From Paroedura picta (Eukaryota > Chordata > Lepidosauria > Squamata > Gekkonidae): a DNA stretch of 64,000 nt. This document shows, one piece after another, positions 23,301 to 36,200 of the stretch. The translations under genes and the position numbers were made by a program. The stretch is from the NCBI RefSeq assembly GCF_049243985.1, contig NC_135380.1:22988501-23052500 (forward strand), read 5' to 3'. Within the stretch, counting starts at the first letter, position 1. Each line of letters begins with the position of its first letter. The notes beneath the pieces are model-generated. The model saw only the letters and a list, made by a program, of their open reading frames with translations, was not told the origin of the DNA and did no database searches.

Positions 23301-25360
23301 TTATAAACAGTTCAAACTATGCCCTTTGCCTGCTGTAGTGTGGAAAATGGGAGGACATGTTGCCCTATAGTTCGTGCACATGCTATGACACTAGCAGCAA
23401 GATACTGTCTCCTGTGAGATTTCATAATATATTAATACTTTATTCAGTGTATTTATATATCACTCCGAGAATTTGTCCAGACAGGTACAAAAAGCATAGA
23501 AAATAGAACAAGCCCAATTAAAAAAACCAGCAATGATACTTCTGATAAAATGAATGTTGCTTCTCTGTAATGGAACACACCCAGTTAATTGTACACACCC
23601 AAGTTTGAAAACAGAAATCTTTGCTCTACTTCAGTGGGATATTTGAATGCAGGCACTGTAAAAAACTTAATTTCTTTCACAGTAATAACTTCTTAAGCTC
23701 GCTAACCACAATAGTTCACTTGTTCACTTGTTGGAATCATGGCTATCTCCTCTCCCAGGACAGGACATGCAAGAGCAGTATTTAACAGCAGGAGTTGATA
23801 GTTTTCAAAGATGCTTTTAAAACTGTGTACTTCATCTGAACCTCCTCCTGTTCTGCTGGTGCACCTGCCAGCCCACAGCAGCTCTGGAAATCCCATCCCC
23901 ACAGCCTGGCCAACAGAAGCCTGGACCAGGCAGCTACGAAGCGGTCAGAGTCCTGCTGCAGGGATCATGAGGAGGGCAGGCTCAAGTGGTTGTTCGCATG
24001 TTGGGCAAGGGGGTACCACCAGCGCAATGCACGCCTGGCTGCTCCCTCCCTTCCTCCCTCCTTCCCTTGTGTGGCTGCTGCTGCTTCTCTGACCACCTAT
24101 TCAGCATCTTCTTGGGGCATGCATCTTTTAAAACTTTTAACTGCACACAGACATACAGAGTCACTAATTTTCCCCAACGATTCAAGTTTAGCGATAAACT
24201 CATATTACTAGATTCATTCCACATGTAAAAATACACAATATTGGAGCTTGTACACTGATGAAGGGGGGAGGATGCCAAAAGATACAGAGTAGGAGGAACA
24301 ATCTCAATGTGGGTGGTGGAGTGGCCTCTAAGACAGAAAAAGGGTAGGGGGTATTTAAGAAAATCTGTATGCTTTTTAATTATTGGCTGGCTGTAGCTAA
24401 CTCAGTTATGCTTTTGACCATTCTGCAACAGCAAGAGTTCAAAATATCTCAGCAGGTGCAGTGTGCAAAATAGCAGGCTGCACACTGCGTGGTGCACTCA
24501 AGAGGCATTCATTCCTCAGTTAAATCTCCATTCTCAAAATTCTTTGCTATCATTTTTTTTACCACTGAGACTAATAGGTAGAATGATATGCCTCCATCTC
24601 ACAGTGTACCATACGCATTAGATAACCAGCAACTGTGGCCTAAATCTGGCCCCCTGAGGATCTGTTGCTCACCCAGCAGCAAAGACAATAATATACTGCC
24701 ACAGTATTATAAAAAAATATTCTGGGGTTGTCAATCCGGTCTGCAATGTTTTCCCACTTTCTTTTCTTTTCTTCTTTTTTTTTAACCCTCTGTGTATTCT
24801 AGTTGCTGACCGACTGGGGACATGATATATTTTAGCAAAAGGTCGACTTGCCAGTTTCTAAGCTGGCCCTCCTTGCTGGTCCTTAAATATCAGCTTGATT
24901 TGCAAGTAGTTATCACAGTATTTATTTAAGCTCATGCTATGGAAAGTCTCAGCTGCCTGTTTTCACAACCTAGGTGTCTGTTCAAAGGACATGACCTTTT
25001 TCCACTGTCCTGACAGCAAAAGGCTATCTTGGACAAAGCGTTTGAAGTGCAAATCGGCACAAAGACTCTGAAAAAACACACAGTAATTCACACTGAAGCA
25101 GGACCTTGGACAAGCAGCATATGAGTAATCATTCCTGATAATTCCTCTATTTGTCTCTCTCTTCTCCCTCACCCTTTTAATCTGGTTTCTGCTGAGTCAT
25201 AGCTGGCAAGCATCATAGCAGTGGCATAACCATTCTAGGATTTTACCAAGGGCAGTAAAGAGAAAGGATCTAGGACTATAAATATTGTCTCCTCTGTTCA
25301 GGGATACAAAGCAGGTCAAGTCCCTCTGCATACATTTCACAATTAGGGCCACATTACTGT
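20400..25360. other. Intergenic sequence, no gene recognised
   Basis: Apart from the X-box at 21104, a short CA/CG dinucleotide run near 21570-21590, a CAG run near 22808-22825 and a degraded L2/CR1-like tail near 23430-23530, I see no supported feature. Short open frames here lack splice context and family resemblance. Confidence 0.35.
21104..21117. promoter_or_regulatory. RFX-type X-box palindrome
   Basis: GTTGCCATGGCAAC is a perfect 14-bp palindrome identical to the ideal binding site of RFX winged-helix factors (two GTTGCC half sites). It sits in unannotated DNA with no gene recognised nearby, so activity is unproven. Confidence 0.55.
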
Positions 25361-25361
25361 A

Positions 25362-25545
25362 GAAAAGAAGAAGAGCTGGTTTTTATACCTCACTTTTTTT
25401 CTTCCCAAAGGAGTCTCAAATAGCTTACAATTGCCTTCCCTTCCTATCCCCACAATACCTACCCTTGTGGGGTAGATGGGGCTGAGAGAGTTCTGAGAAC
25501 TGTGATTAGCCCAAGGTCACGCTGGGGGCTGCATGTGGAGGAATG
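25362..25545 (-). repeat. tRNA-derived SINE (family S1), truncated
   Basis: AAGAAGAAGAGCTGGTTTTTATA, then AAAGGAGTCTCAAATAGC, CTTACAATTGCCTTCCC and CCCAAGGTCACGCTGGG match the inverted SINE seen at 63071. The tRNA-like head is missing. Confidence 0.65.
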
Positions 25546-25719
25546 ATGTCATGTCCAGACTGTCTCCTTTCCAAGAAAGAGAGATATTCAGGCTGAAGTG
25601 ACATATGTGAAGAAGTATGATTTGCACACAAAAGCTTATATCTTGTAATTAAAAGTCATCACTGTTAATAAAATGTTGCTATTTTATGTGCTTAAAGAAA
25701 GTGATGACAAAGCCAAAAT

Positions 25720-25905
25720 TTTGTAGGGATGGCAGCCTCCAGGGGCAGCCCGGAGGTCTGGAATTACAGCTTATCTCTACAGAGATCGGTTGTCCGGGAG
25801 AAAATAGATGCTTTGGAGTGTAGATTCTATGGCACTCTACCCCATTGAGGGTCCTTCCTAGGTTCCACGCAGCTCTACAGGACGTTTTCATCCTAGAACT
25901 GGTGG
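25720..25905 (-). mobile_element. MITE, family M1
   Basis: GGCAGCCTCCAGG, ATCTCTACAGAGATCGG, GAGAAAATAGATGCTTTGG and CTCTACCCCATTGAGG match the inverted body of the element at 10245. Confidence 0.6.
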
Positions 25906-26029
25906 TGCCCCCCCCCCACACACACATCAGTGGCCAGGGAGCACCTGGGAAGCCTCAACCAAAGGTAAAGTAGTTGTGTCATCAGATGGAGTAGCAGACA
26001 GAAGAAATCTATGGGGAAATGTGGTTGAA

Positions 26030-26590
26030 TGTTGGATATCTCTAATCAGAGCAGGTGAACAGACTAGCAACCAGAGTAATGGATGATCAAGCATCTGAAG
26101 AAAACCCCTTGGTAATATGGCCCAAATGGTTTAAGATTGCTTGAAAAATCTTTCAGATATGATTGCGGTGCCTTTTCTATACATATTATACCTGTTGTGC
26201 AGTTGTTTCATTGGTTACCAATTGGTTTCTGGGTTCAGTTCAAGGCATTGGTTACCATTTCTAAAACTCATTATTGTCTGGGGTCCACAAATCTAAAACA
26301 CATAACTAAAGCACTGAGCAGTCTTCTGAAGGTTCCACCTGGTAACAGGTAAGATTGGCAACTGCCTGTAACAGAGCGTTCTCTCTTTTGGCTTCCCCTT
26401 TGTGGAATGGCCTGGCTGAAGAGATCAGGAAAACTCCCACACTTCCATTAGGCTCCAAGAGGTACCCTTTGCTGTGCAAAAAGGAGTGCAGCTGCAGACC
26501 TCCATCTTTATTTCTGGTTCACTGTAAGCAAGCATGGCTAGGCCAGAGAAGCCTACCCAGAAAGCCTTATAAAAAAATAGGCCAACACTA
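26030..26590 (+). mobile_element. L2/CR1-group LINE, C-terminal end
   Basis: Translated pieces give FHWLPIGFWVQFKALV and, in another frame, RAFSLLASPLWNGLAEEIRK. These correspond to the HWLPV-FRI-FK and RAFS-APPLWN-LP-EIR signatures at the C-terminus of L2/CR1-group LINE proteins. The frame changes between them, so it is a dead fragment. Confidence 0.65.
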
Positions 26591-26653
26591 GCTCTGAGAC
26601 GTCAGACTCATCCAGGAGAGTTTCTGGCTTTCACAAGAGTAATGGAATTAATT

Positions 26654-26780
26654 AGAATCATAGAATCATAGAGTTGGAAGGGGCCATACAGGCCATCTAG
26701 TCCAACCCCCTGCTCAACGCAGGATCAGCCCTACGCATCCTAAAACAATTGGGCTAGGCCATTTGGTCCCCTCCACACAC
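26654..26780 (+). repeat. CR1-like LINE 3' fragment
   Basis: AATCATAGAATCATAGAG, TTGGAAGGGGCC, CATCTAGTCCAACCCCCTGC are the familiar 3' region of amniote CR1 elements. Related pieces lie at 29826, 56496 and 61217. Confidence 0.7.
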
Positions 26781-26829
26781 TATAACAAAGACTAAGGAAG
26801 CAAAAGCAGCTGACTAGAGTCTAATGTAA

Positions 26830-27139
26830 CCTTTCTCAACCAGGGTTTCGTGAAAACCTGGCATTTCTTGAGTACCCTGGAGGGGTTTCCTGAATGGACG
26901 GGAGTTAATTAATCTTTTACATATTTTTTAATTAAAATATTTATTGGGTGATATGAGCATATATGGTCATGTCAACCCGCCCACACTCCAAAATGGCCAA
27001 AGATGGGCCTGGAGGGGATGGGAAGGTGTCCAGGTGCTTCCCAACCATATTCTGCACTATCATGCCACTTCTGCAGTTTCTCAAAGCCTGAAGAATGTTT
27101 CAGGAGTTTCTCAATGGTAAAAATGTTGAGAAAGGCTGG
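26830..27139 (+). repeat. Interspersed repeat, family R1 (copy 2)
   Basis: It begins CCTTTCTCAACCAGGGTTTC and ends ATGTTGAGAAAGG, an inverted CCTTTCTCAAC pair, with the same interior order as 111-405. A non-autonomous DNA transposon is the likeliest identity. I could not settle a target duplication. Confidence 0.6.
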
Positions 27140-28550
27140 TCTAATCCAGTCAATGACCAGTATGCATTGTCTTCCTTTGATGTCTCTTCCCAGTAAAGTC
27201 ATTTTCTTCCCGCCCCCCCTCACCACCACAGGAAGGCTTTTTCCAGTTTTTTTAGATAGTTGAAATATTGCTATAGCATCAAGATATGGTGAAATGTCCA
27301 TTATTTTAAACAGTAACATCTCAATTATTATTTCAAAAATAAGCCCCATAAGGGACTGGGGTTAGGATGCTGAGGTCAGGAGTGCATGGAGAAAACTATC
27401 AAGTGGACACTGTTGCTGCTTCAGATGTCTTTACACTCACAGCCCCAACAGAAGGAACACAAGAAACGATCAGCACGCAGCCATAGATGGAAATTAGTTT
27501 GGGTAGTTTGTAAGCATCTCTTTGTAGCTATAAAGAGAGAACAGAGACAGACAGTCACAATGCAATATAGTACCAGAAAGTGATTTCACAGCAAATGTGT
27601 AAAAGTTTAATGTCTCCGTTTGATGAGCAGTTGTTATGGCCTATTCCCTCCTGGTGGGAGGGATGTTCTTTCTGCAGCTTCAACATACATTCAGTGAGTT
27701 TATCAATTCACCTAGGTTTTCTTTGCAGCCATGGGGATTAACATTTTTCATGAAAATTGTCAGGTTTGGCTGGAAGCTAAATCCTGCACTAGATCTACAT
27801 AAACGCTCTGCCTGTGCTGTACATGCAGCTAAAATCAATATGGCATGGAGCTCTGCCAAGCACATTTGTAGCTCCTGTAGCATCTGCCTTTATAAATAAA
27901 CCTCCTTCCTTTCCTGTACTTGGACACTTAATGGTCAGGATCAACTTACACATAACATCAGCCTGAAGCAGCTGCATGGCACACAGCAAAAAGTTCAGGA
28001 TGAATTCCTGGAGACCCAACATGGGCACACTGGGCAACCATCCAGGAATCTGTCAGGCCTGAATTACATCTACTACTGTACCTTTCATTTCCCTGGCTAG
28101 CAGCAGTTCAGTTAAGAGATCCCGGAGGTGTGAATGGCCAGGCAGAGAAACTTACATCAGTGCGTATTTAATTCAGGGCTGTCTAGTGTACTGCCTCTAG
28201 ATATATGTCACAAACCAGCACTCTCCCTATCTGAGGCCTACAGAACCTGGGAGTTCTGTAACTCAATACAGCCCTCTACTGCTACTATACCAAGGGAAGG
28301 ACAGTGTATAAATATAATAGAAATCAAAATAGCCTCATAGATCCTGCAAATATTCACATGTAATCCCAAGTTAGTGAAAAACAGGCAGTTTGTGAATCCC
28401 CTTCAGGATATCCACCACACACATGGTAGGCTACATTTAGACTGATAGGTTGAAAGTGGTACGGTGGTATCTGTTCATGTCACTTCGCTCTCTTAAGAGC
28501 CAGAAATGGATTCATTTTCCATGCATGTGCCATTTGACTGAGGAAGTGAA

Positions 28551-28612
28551 TGCCTCTGAGTATGAGCCTTAGGGGAGGGTAGGATATAAATGTAATAAAT
28601 AAATAAATATGT
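28551..28612 (+). repeat. L2/CR1-group LINE tail fragment
   Basis: GCCTCTGAGTATGAGCC, GGGGAGGGTAGGATATAAAT and repeated AATAAATAAATAAAT form a short 3' tail. Confidence 0.55.
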
Positions 28613-29221
28613 GCAAAGTTCCCTCAGTTGTCCGGGATCTGAATTTTTTGTTATTGTTATTGTTGCCCCTCCATATTGGGGGAGAAGCTGTTCATTTGGG
28701 GAAATACTTGCTTGAGGAGATCATTAAAATATGTGGCAACCTTAGAAGAGCCTTTCAGGAACTGAGTTCCAGCTTCTGTTTTTCTAAAAATGGGCAATGG
28801 TATATATTTATCCATTAATACATACAAACACTGATGATCAGCTTTGTGAAAAGAAAAACTTTGCACCTAACAGGTCAGTTCCACGTGACTGATGTGTAGG
28901 TTTGCTTCTCAGGCAGGAGTACAATGTGGACTGTTTTTTTTTTTTGTCTTGATAGCTGTGGACATTGTTTGCTTAGGGTTTGTTTCAGCAGTTATACTGA
29001 AAGAGGTCAGAGGTACAGTAAGTTTGTGGATGGTGCTGGAGAGCGGAGGTGAAGGAAAGGGGTCTGGCACGGATGCACAGCTCAGATGGATACCCGCATT
29101 AGCCATCATGTGGAATCTTTCTATGGCTGGGATGTTACTGAGAACTTCAGAGTGTACTTCCTGTGGATAGAAAGGCATATCACCTCAGCAACTCCTATTC
29201 AGAAACCAACATTTACAAAGA

Positions 29222-29285
29222 TAATAAATAAATCTTTATTTTTATAACCTGCCCTTCCTAGACACTCAAGGCAGGTAACACAAAG
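29222..29285 (-). repeat. L2/CR1-group LINE tail fragment
   Basis: AATAAATCTTTATTTTTATAACC is followed by CTGCCCTTCCTAG and CTCAAGGCAGG, an inverted short tail. Confidence 0.4.
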
Positions 29286-29825
29286 CATCAATAATGCATG
29301 CAGGTGGGGATTTATGGAGATTTGTCAAAGGGGATGTTTATCTTTTCCAGGCTTGTGTCATTTTTCTTTGTTTTGGACTATTTGCATTCTCCAGATCCAG
29401 CTGGGGAAAACATGGGTTAAGAAGAGACTGAAGAGGGAAGGTTGATTTGCATGAGATGCCACCCCTTCACCTTCTCCCTGCATTTTTATTACAAGCCAAG
29501 CTTCAGGGCAGGAACTCCCATTTGCTTTGCATTGTATACTTGTACCATAAACAAAGTCTGCCTGGACTGGAACTGCTTCTTCACACCATAGGAAAAGGCC
29601 TATGTGATCAGATCAAAGAGCCATCTTATCCAATATCCTGTTTCTAGAAGTAGCCAGCCAGATGTGAGCAGATCTGAGCAGCTCATAAGAAAGGCATGAA
29701 GGTGAGAGCCTTCTCCTATTGCTTATCCACAGCATCTGATAATTAGAGGTATACTGCCTCTGTACATGGAGGGTCCATTGAACTGGTCCCAACTGACAGG
29801 TTACAGTGGATGAGCGGCAGGGTTG

Positions 29826-29912
29826 TGAGTGTCCTGCATAGTGCAGGGTGTTGGGCTAGATGACCCATGAGGTCCCTTCCAACTCTATTATTCTATTATT
29901 CTGTGACAACTG
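29826..29912 (-). repeat. CR1-like LINE 3' fragment
   Basis: GTGCAGGGTGTTGGGCTAG, ATGACCCATGAGGTCCC and TTCCAACTCTATTATTCTAT are the inverse of the CR1 pattern at 26654. Confidence 0.6.
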
Positions 29913-30261
29913 CAGATAGTCATCTGCTCTGTGAATTTCTCTGAAGGCAATTACTATCACCATAGCCTGCAGAAATAGACATATTATGTGAAGAAGTCGC
30001 TTTTTGGGGGTCCTGTCCTAACTAATCTGATGAATGACTTTTGATCTGTCATAATAAATGAGGAAGGAAAGTCTTTCTCTGACCCCTCTCCAACCAATTC
30101 ATGTATATATATTTAAAACTCCATAAATAATATCTGAATAAATGGTTCCTTCAGGCAGAAAAGGGCCCAGGGCCTTCCTACACTCCCCACCCACCCCACC
30201 CATCACCCTGTCTGCTGTGCTATGAGATCTGCTAGCCTCCTTTCCCAAGTTCTCATTTGTA

Positions 30262-30275
30262 GTTGCCAGGGCAAC
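30262..30275. promoter_or_regulatory. RFX-type X-box
   Basis: GTTGCCAGGGCAAC matches the RFX consensus GTNRCC-N-RGYAAC and is followed by GGTGACGG. It is the second such site in 9.2 kb. No neighbouring promoter or gene is evident. Confidence 0.45.
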
Positions 30276-31058
30276 GGTGACGGCTGAATGTCAAGTATTT
30301 CCTGCTGCTTGTCCATTTAAGCAACTAATTGTCAAAACTGTGGTCATAAGCTGTTCTCCACCACCCCAAGAATTGACAAGTAAAGTTGCTTAAAACAGCT
30401 GGGTTTTTTTGTTTTTTTTTGTTTTTACTTCTTCCAGTTCTTCCTGTTGCACAACAAGGTTACTAGATATGTAACCCACTGAACGTAATCAAGGCAGGCC
30501 TACAGCTGGCAGGCCAGGGGCTTCCTTCTCCCCTCCTTAAGGGCCCCCCCCCCAGACAGTGACTCATTTAGCACCCTCCAGAGTGTAAACAGCACTCCTG
30601 TTTTCAATTTGTACAGTGATTACGTAAATTTATGCACAGCAACACTAAATTAGCCACCCTTCCTTTCTCACTAACAACCTCATGACTTGTCTTTTAAACT
30701 ACCCATTCTACAGCGTACTTAAAGAGCTTTGCTAACTAGGGAGCTTCCTAAGGAGAGGAGAATATGGCTCTGTGTTATCCAAAATACACACAGACTTATA
30801 CTGAGCTCCAGCTTCTCCCTTTCCAAAACAGATGCCTCTTTTAGTGAGCCCACCAAGAAGGAAGCCCTCCCCCTTTTGCAACAGGAGTGCAGCATAGGTG
30901 CCCACAACTGTGTGCCCCAGGAGGGACAGCTCCCATTATTGAAGTCTATGGAGATGGCCCTATATTGTTGAGCCCTGTACTTGCAAACAGGGGGAGCTCT
31001 CCAGGAGTCTATAATGGAGACTTTGGGAGGCAAAATGCAGTTTAGTCACAGCTCTAGC

Positions 31059-31215
31059 TGGGAGATTCCAAGTGATTTTAGGGGCGGGGGCTGGAGAGGG
31101 CAGGGTTTGAACCTTAGCATGGTACAATGTCATGGAGTACACTCTCCAAAGCAGCCATTATCTCCAAGGAAATGGATTTCTATAGTTGGGTGGCTGGTTG
31201 TAATTCTGGGTGAAC
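31059..31215 (+). mobile_element. MITE, family M1, partial
   Basis: GAGGGCAGGGTTTGAACC, GTACAATGTCATGGAGTACAC, CCAAAGCAGCCATTATCTCC and GGTTGTAATTCTGGG match the body of family M1. Confidence 0.6.
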
Positions 31216-32165
31216 ACAATTAAGCCTCATAACTCCTAACAACACTGGATTTATGATGCCTCATCGCCTTTTCGTGTGGAATACAGTACAGAGGACTTTG
31301 GGACTGTGGTGTCTGCAATGCTGGGCTTGACCACTTTGCACAAGGAAATTCCACTGAGGAGGGCCCCCTCACAGCCCTAGTGTCTGGGGGGGGGACACAC
31401 ACACCAGATCTTCTTCCGGAGAGAGCCAACTGATGCAGATGACGATTTTGCCAAACTAGTAAGACAGAGACAAGGAAGGGAGGGTGCTGCTGATTTAGCA
31501 GCTGGCACATGTAAATTCAGTGAGGTCAGACTGGTAAGATTACAATCACGAGCAATATGTCTCTGGCAAAGGCTTGGGTTCCAGGATTCCTAGGCCGCAA
31601 GGAATTTGTGTTCTACCCACATTAATGCTTCCCTGATGCAAATTCTCACAGCTTAATGATGGAACAAGTTAGGGCACTGGGCCAGAACATCTTGTGCTCT
31701 TATTCTAATATTGCTTTTTTTTTTAAAGGCTCTAGTTCCAAAGGTTGCAGAGAATAACTCAGAAATGTGTATGTTTAGCTTACTGAACTAATTCATTTCC
31801 AGCCAGCATCATGCAAAGACCCTTTCCTAGGGATAATACTACATTTTTGTATTAAGTCCGCATCTCTTATGGCTGCAGAGAAACACTGTGCTCAAGTCTG
31901 CTGAGTTCTCAGAATCTCTGGGATTCAGACTTGAATGTTCACAGTTCTCTCTTAGGCCTCTAGTTGCCTCCCTTTGTGCTACTGAATGTCATTTATGTCT
32001 TACCTTCCAGTCTGCAGCACTAAATGTATTGGCCTCGACATGTGCCAGTAATGCAAGAGTGCATTACACGAGGGGTCTTCAAAAAGTATTTTTATATTTT
32101 TGTTGGAAACACTGAGGGCAGGAGTAGTGGTAGATCTAATTAACTATTCTGTATTGTTTTACCTT

Positions 32166-32447
32166 AAGCCAAATTGGTGTAGTGGTTAGGAGTGCGGACT
32201 TGTAATCTGGTGAGCCAGGTTCGATTCTGCAATGCAGAATCTGCATTCCCCCACATGCAACCAGCTGGATGAGTTTGGGCTCACCATGGCACTGATAAAA
32301 CTGTTCTGACCAAGCAAGGCTCTCTCAGCCTCCCCCACCCCACAGGGTGTCTGTTGTGGGGAGAGGAAAGGGAAGGTGACTGTAAGCCGATCTCTGAGCC
32401 TCCGTTTGGTAGAGAAAAGTGGCATATAAGAACCAACTTCTTCTTCT
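32166..32447 (+). repeat. tRNA-derived SINE (family S1)
   Basis: AATTGGTGTAGTGGTTAGG, then GCCAGGTTCGATTCTGC (a well-kept B box), CCACATGCAACCAGC and AAGAACCAACTTCTTCTTCTT. A small duplication of ATGCAGAATCTGCATTC lies in the head. Confidence 0.85.
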
Positions 32448-33089
32448 TATCTCTTCCTGGTGCTTCTAGCAGCTTCTGTATTTAGTTACTGGAACATCAA
32501 CTTCTATTAATAGTCCTCCACACCTGGACTCCCCCTTCCCAACCAGAATGCAAACAAAGTCACTCCCATGGACTTGCCCAAAGTCTTTCACTAGCTCTGG
32601 AGGTACCCACAAAGGGCCCATCAGATTTCTTTTCATTTAATGAACCCCCACTTCTTTGACATTACCTTCCTGATCGCATCAAGGTTTTGTTTCAGGGCTC
32701 CCAGCCCCTGCCCCCAAGGTAAAAGATTTGCTATAAAAAGAGAGCAGAGACAAGCATTGTCCATTCTCACACTGGGCTCTACCTTGTATGAGACGCAGCT
32801 TGATGGACAGGCTGTTGCTTCTGGAACCTTTCCCCTTGACACAGCAGATGGTAAAGTAAATTGACCCCAAATTTTCCCTCTTTCATATCCGATAATCTCT
32901 TTATTTCTTCTGTAAATATGATCTAATATTGTTTATGTTGATAGGGATAATTTTGATTTGTTTTCAATAAAATTCCTTTTTATTACTTTTTAGAACTACC
33001 TCTGTCTAAGATTTCTTGCTCTTCTTATACACAGATGTAGTATCTCGCTGGTTACCGCCTCTTTGCTTATTAGTGTCCTACAGTTGCTA

Positions 33090-33200
33090 ATTTTCCCCAT
33101 CATGAAATTCAGGAGACAGGTCTATTTCCTGTAATGCTACTCCCTGGGACCTTCAGTGCACAAAGTAGATGCTCTGCCACTGAGCTACAGTCTTCCCCCA
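33090..33200 (-). repeat. tRNA-like SINE fragment (family S2)
   Basis: CTCCCTGGGACCTTCAGTGC then AGATGCTCTGCCACTGAGC is the inverse of a GTGGCTCAGTGGCAGAGCATCT head found in a second SINE family (other pieces at 48200, 57748, 58138). It is not a tRNA gene. Confidence 0.55.
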
Positions 33201-33209
33201 GCTGCCTGT

Positions 33210-36200
33210 TTCATTCTGTGTCTGATACTGGTAATCTAATGCAGCAACTAACATGACATTGATGATGGGCTATCCCCCCCCCCTACGCACACATGGTTCA
33301 ATTCACACATCATTGGCTGCAGCCAGAAGTGGGGAAACATACAGCATGACAACGTCATATCACGCTTTCTGTTCTATTAGGTATTTGGAGGCAGGGGAGA
33401 GACCTACAGCAGCTGCCACCCTTGTTCTGGGCCTCTTCAACGTCTCCTTTTTGCTCAAAGAAAACACATGACATTGTGTGACTTTGACATCTGCCCCCCC
33501 CCCTTGCGCCTCTGGCTTCTTTTGGAGACTGAGGACACCTGGTGGGCCTTTGGATGTACTACCACTTAAATCTGCAGCCCCACAAATAGCTCTCTGGCCC
33601 CCCCAAGCCAATTTTTTCCAAAGGAGGTATGATTCGGTACTTTCTTACGAGGCTAGGTTATCATCAGTGGGCAACACCTACACTAACTATATCTTGTATT
33701 GATCTTCACTGCACATAAGAATGGGATGTAGTATATATTTTGATGTAGTCATTCCTAAAGCATATCCAAAAGACTTAGATGGGCAAATGGGTTTCTTTTA
33801 GTGGCCAATAAGTGACTAAGCATCCTCCCATATAGGGGTGCTCTATGGCTTTAGTAGCCACGCAAATATGGCAGCAGTTCACATGCTGAAGATGTCCTCT
33901 TCACAGAACCACGGTAACAAGGAAAGCAAAAGGAACAAGGAGTGAGGTTGCAGGAGCAAAATGGAAAGCTTTGCCCACAGGAGAGGAAAGCTTCCCATGA
34001 CATGCTCCAGTTCCCTCCTTTGCAATTTAGGAAAGGTAGAGGAGGCCCTGTCCACTGGGCCGCGTCACCCCAACTCAGGCTCAAATGACATGTCTCACCT
34101 ACTGGTTTTAATCCGTGTCTAAAGGAGGGATGAAAGTGAAGTGCAGCCTGATTCTTGAGAGTAAAGATTGTGCATGGAATGCAGTTGACCCTGGAAACTG
34201 TTTGCCAGCAATGCTAATTTTTGCTGTCAGTGCCCAGCAGAGAAGAAGTCCCTGGGGGAAACAAACTATAGGGGTTTAGTATCCCTCACCTGTATAATCT
34301 ATAACTTCTGGTTTTAAAATGGGATGGCTATCTTCACAATGTGTTTGTGCTCCTTGAAGTCTCTCTCTCTCAAATGTTGTGAATTCTGAACTGTGACTCT
34401 AACTGACCCCCAAGTATGGCCTGACCCCAACCACCTTCTGTGACCCACAGATCCTCCTGCAGTCACAGGCCTATTGTCCAGACTGCCCAAAGAAGTCACG
34501 GCTTACAATGATTCTAAATATAATGTGTCCAAAGGTATTCCAGTCAGAACCACTGGAATACCCTTGGACACACTATATTTAGAATCATTCAGGTCTGCTT
34601 ACAGGAAAATTAAGTGCAGAATTCTGGATATTGAATTACAAGAATTAACTAGTGTAGCTGATGAAACATGCTGCCCACTTAGTATAGGAATTCAACCTAG
34701 ACTGGTATCTACAGCCCCATATTTTTATCAATTAATTAATCCACAATGGAGAAGGGCCCTGCAGTAATGTCCTAGGTCCCATGGGGCCTGTTTTTCAGTA
34801 GATAGAGTATTCTTCCAGGTCAGTTGTAGTCAGTTTTACATCTTTGGGGCTGGGGATCTTGAGAAAGTTTTGTTCAATGCATCTTAATCTCCTTTGGGGG
34901 ATATAAGGAAGCCGGTGGTCTCACAAAAACTTGTATTTTTAGAGCAGGTCTGGTAGCATGGAACTATTAGACAGCAGAGCTTCGCAAGTGCTGGGATCCC
35001 CAAGCAAAATTCCTATCTTGGTGATTTTTATTTATTTTTGGGGCTTCACTAAGCAAACAAGAAGGGTAGGGAAATGTTTCTGCATTTTTCTTCCTCCATG
35101 GAACTTTATTCCCCACCTGTTCTTGCCCCCGATAGGGCTTCCCTCCTCTGCTATAAAATCTCACCCCTCTCAAGTTCTTGTCCAGACAATAGTCACTTTC
35201 CTGGGGGACATGCATTCCACCAAGAATCTCTCCAGAGCAAGCCAGTGAATTAAACTGGAGCTGGGCCACCATGGTAATCATACCCTTGTGTAGTTAATGA
35301 TAAGACACCAGACAGCAAAAAGGCAAAAGAGGTTTACCGAAGCCCTTTAATTTAATAGTCACAAGGGTTACACTTCAAAAATCAAAGCCCAGAGTTCCCA
35401 CAGGTTGTAAAATACCCAAGAATAAATAAAGGACCATCATTCTTACTACAGAATTCATCAGACAGTCAAAATAGTCTGGTCATTTCCCACTGTAGGCAGA
35501 AGTTTGTATGGCTGCCAGTAAATGTAATGGTTGAAAAGACTTTTAATGTAACGTAATGTAATAAAAAGACTTTTTAAAAAATTGAGCCGGGCACATTTAT
35601 CATTTTAACATTTTCATGCTACTTAACTACTGTACCTTTATTCTCAAACAAATGCTCTTTGCCTGATTATTGAATTTGAAAGCTCTCAATAAATGCTCAA
35701 TATTATTAATACTGAACATCCCTCTATTTTATACTGCTGCAAGCACTTTTCCGCCTTCTATATTGATTTATTTTGCTATAGTCGGCCCTGTATTGATTAA
35801 AAAGCAACTGAGGAATTGATTCTTTTGGTCAAATAAACCTCGCTGCCCTACAAGTAGGCTCTCTCTTATTTTGTAGTTCAAACTAAGCATCACCAGTTGC
35901 AGTCTATTAACTGGCTCACAGTCTTCTTGGAAACATCTGGCATTATTGCCAGCAGGATGGCTGGACAGCAGGGCTTCTCTTATTGTCTTTGCTTACTAAC
36001 GGGTGCCTTTGTATTTGTGCACAGGCATTGACTATTCATAGCCTTTGTATTCAACTTGATGCAACCCAACCAACTTCAGAAGCTCAGGACATCTGAAGGA
36101 TGGCCTCTCTCCATATGAGACCACCCACCTCGCCAGCAGGCACAGCGGGTGATGTCTTCAGCTGTCTAGCCAAATTTGAGATGGTAATAAACAAGGCATT

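Noticed and set aside
23811-24092. Pro/Ser-rich open frame with a hydrophobic end
   Set aside because: Composition follows C-rich low-complexity DNA, there is no splice context and no resemblance to a known protein.
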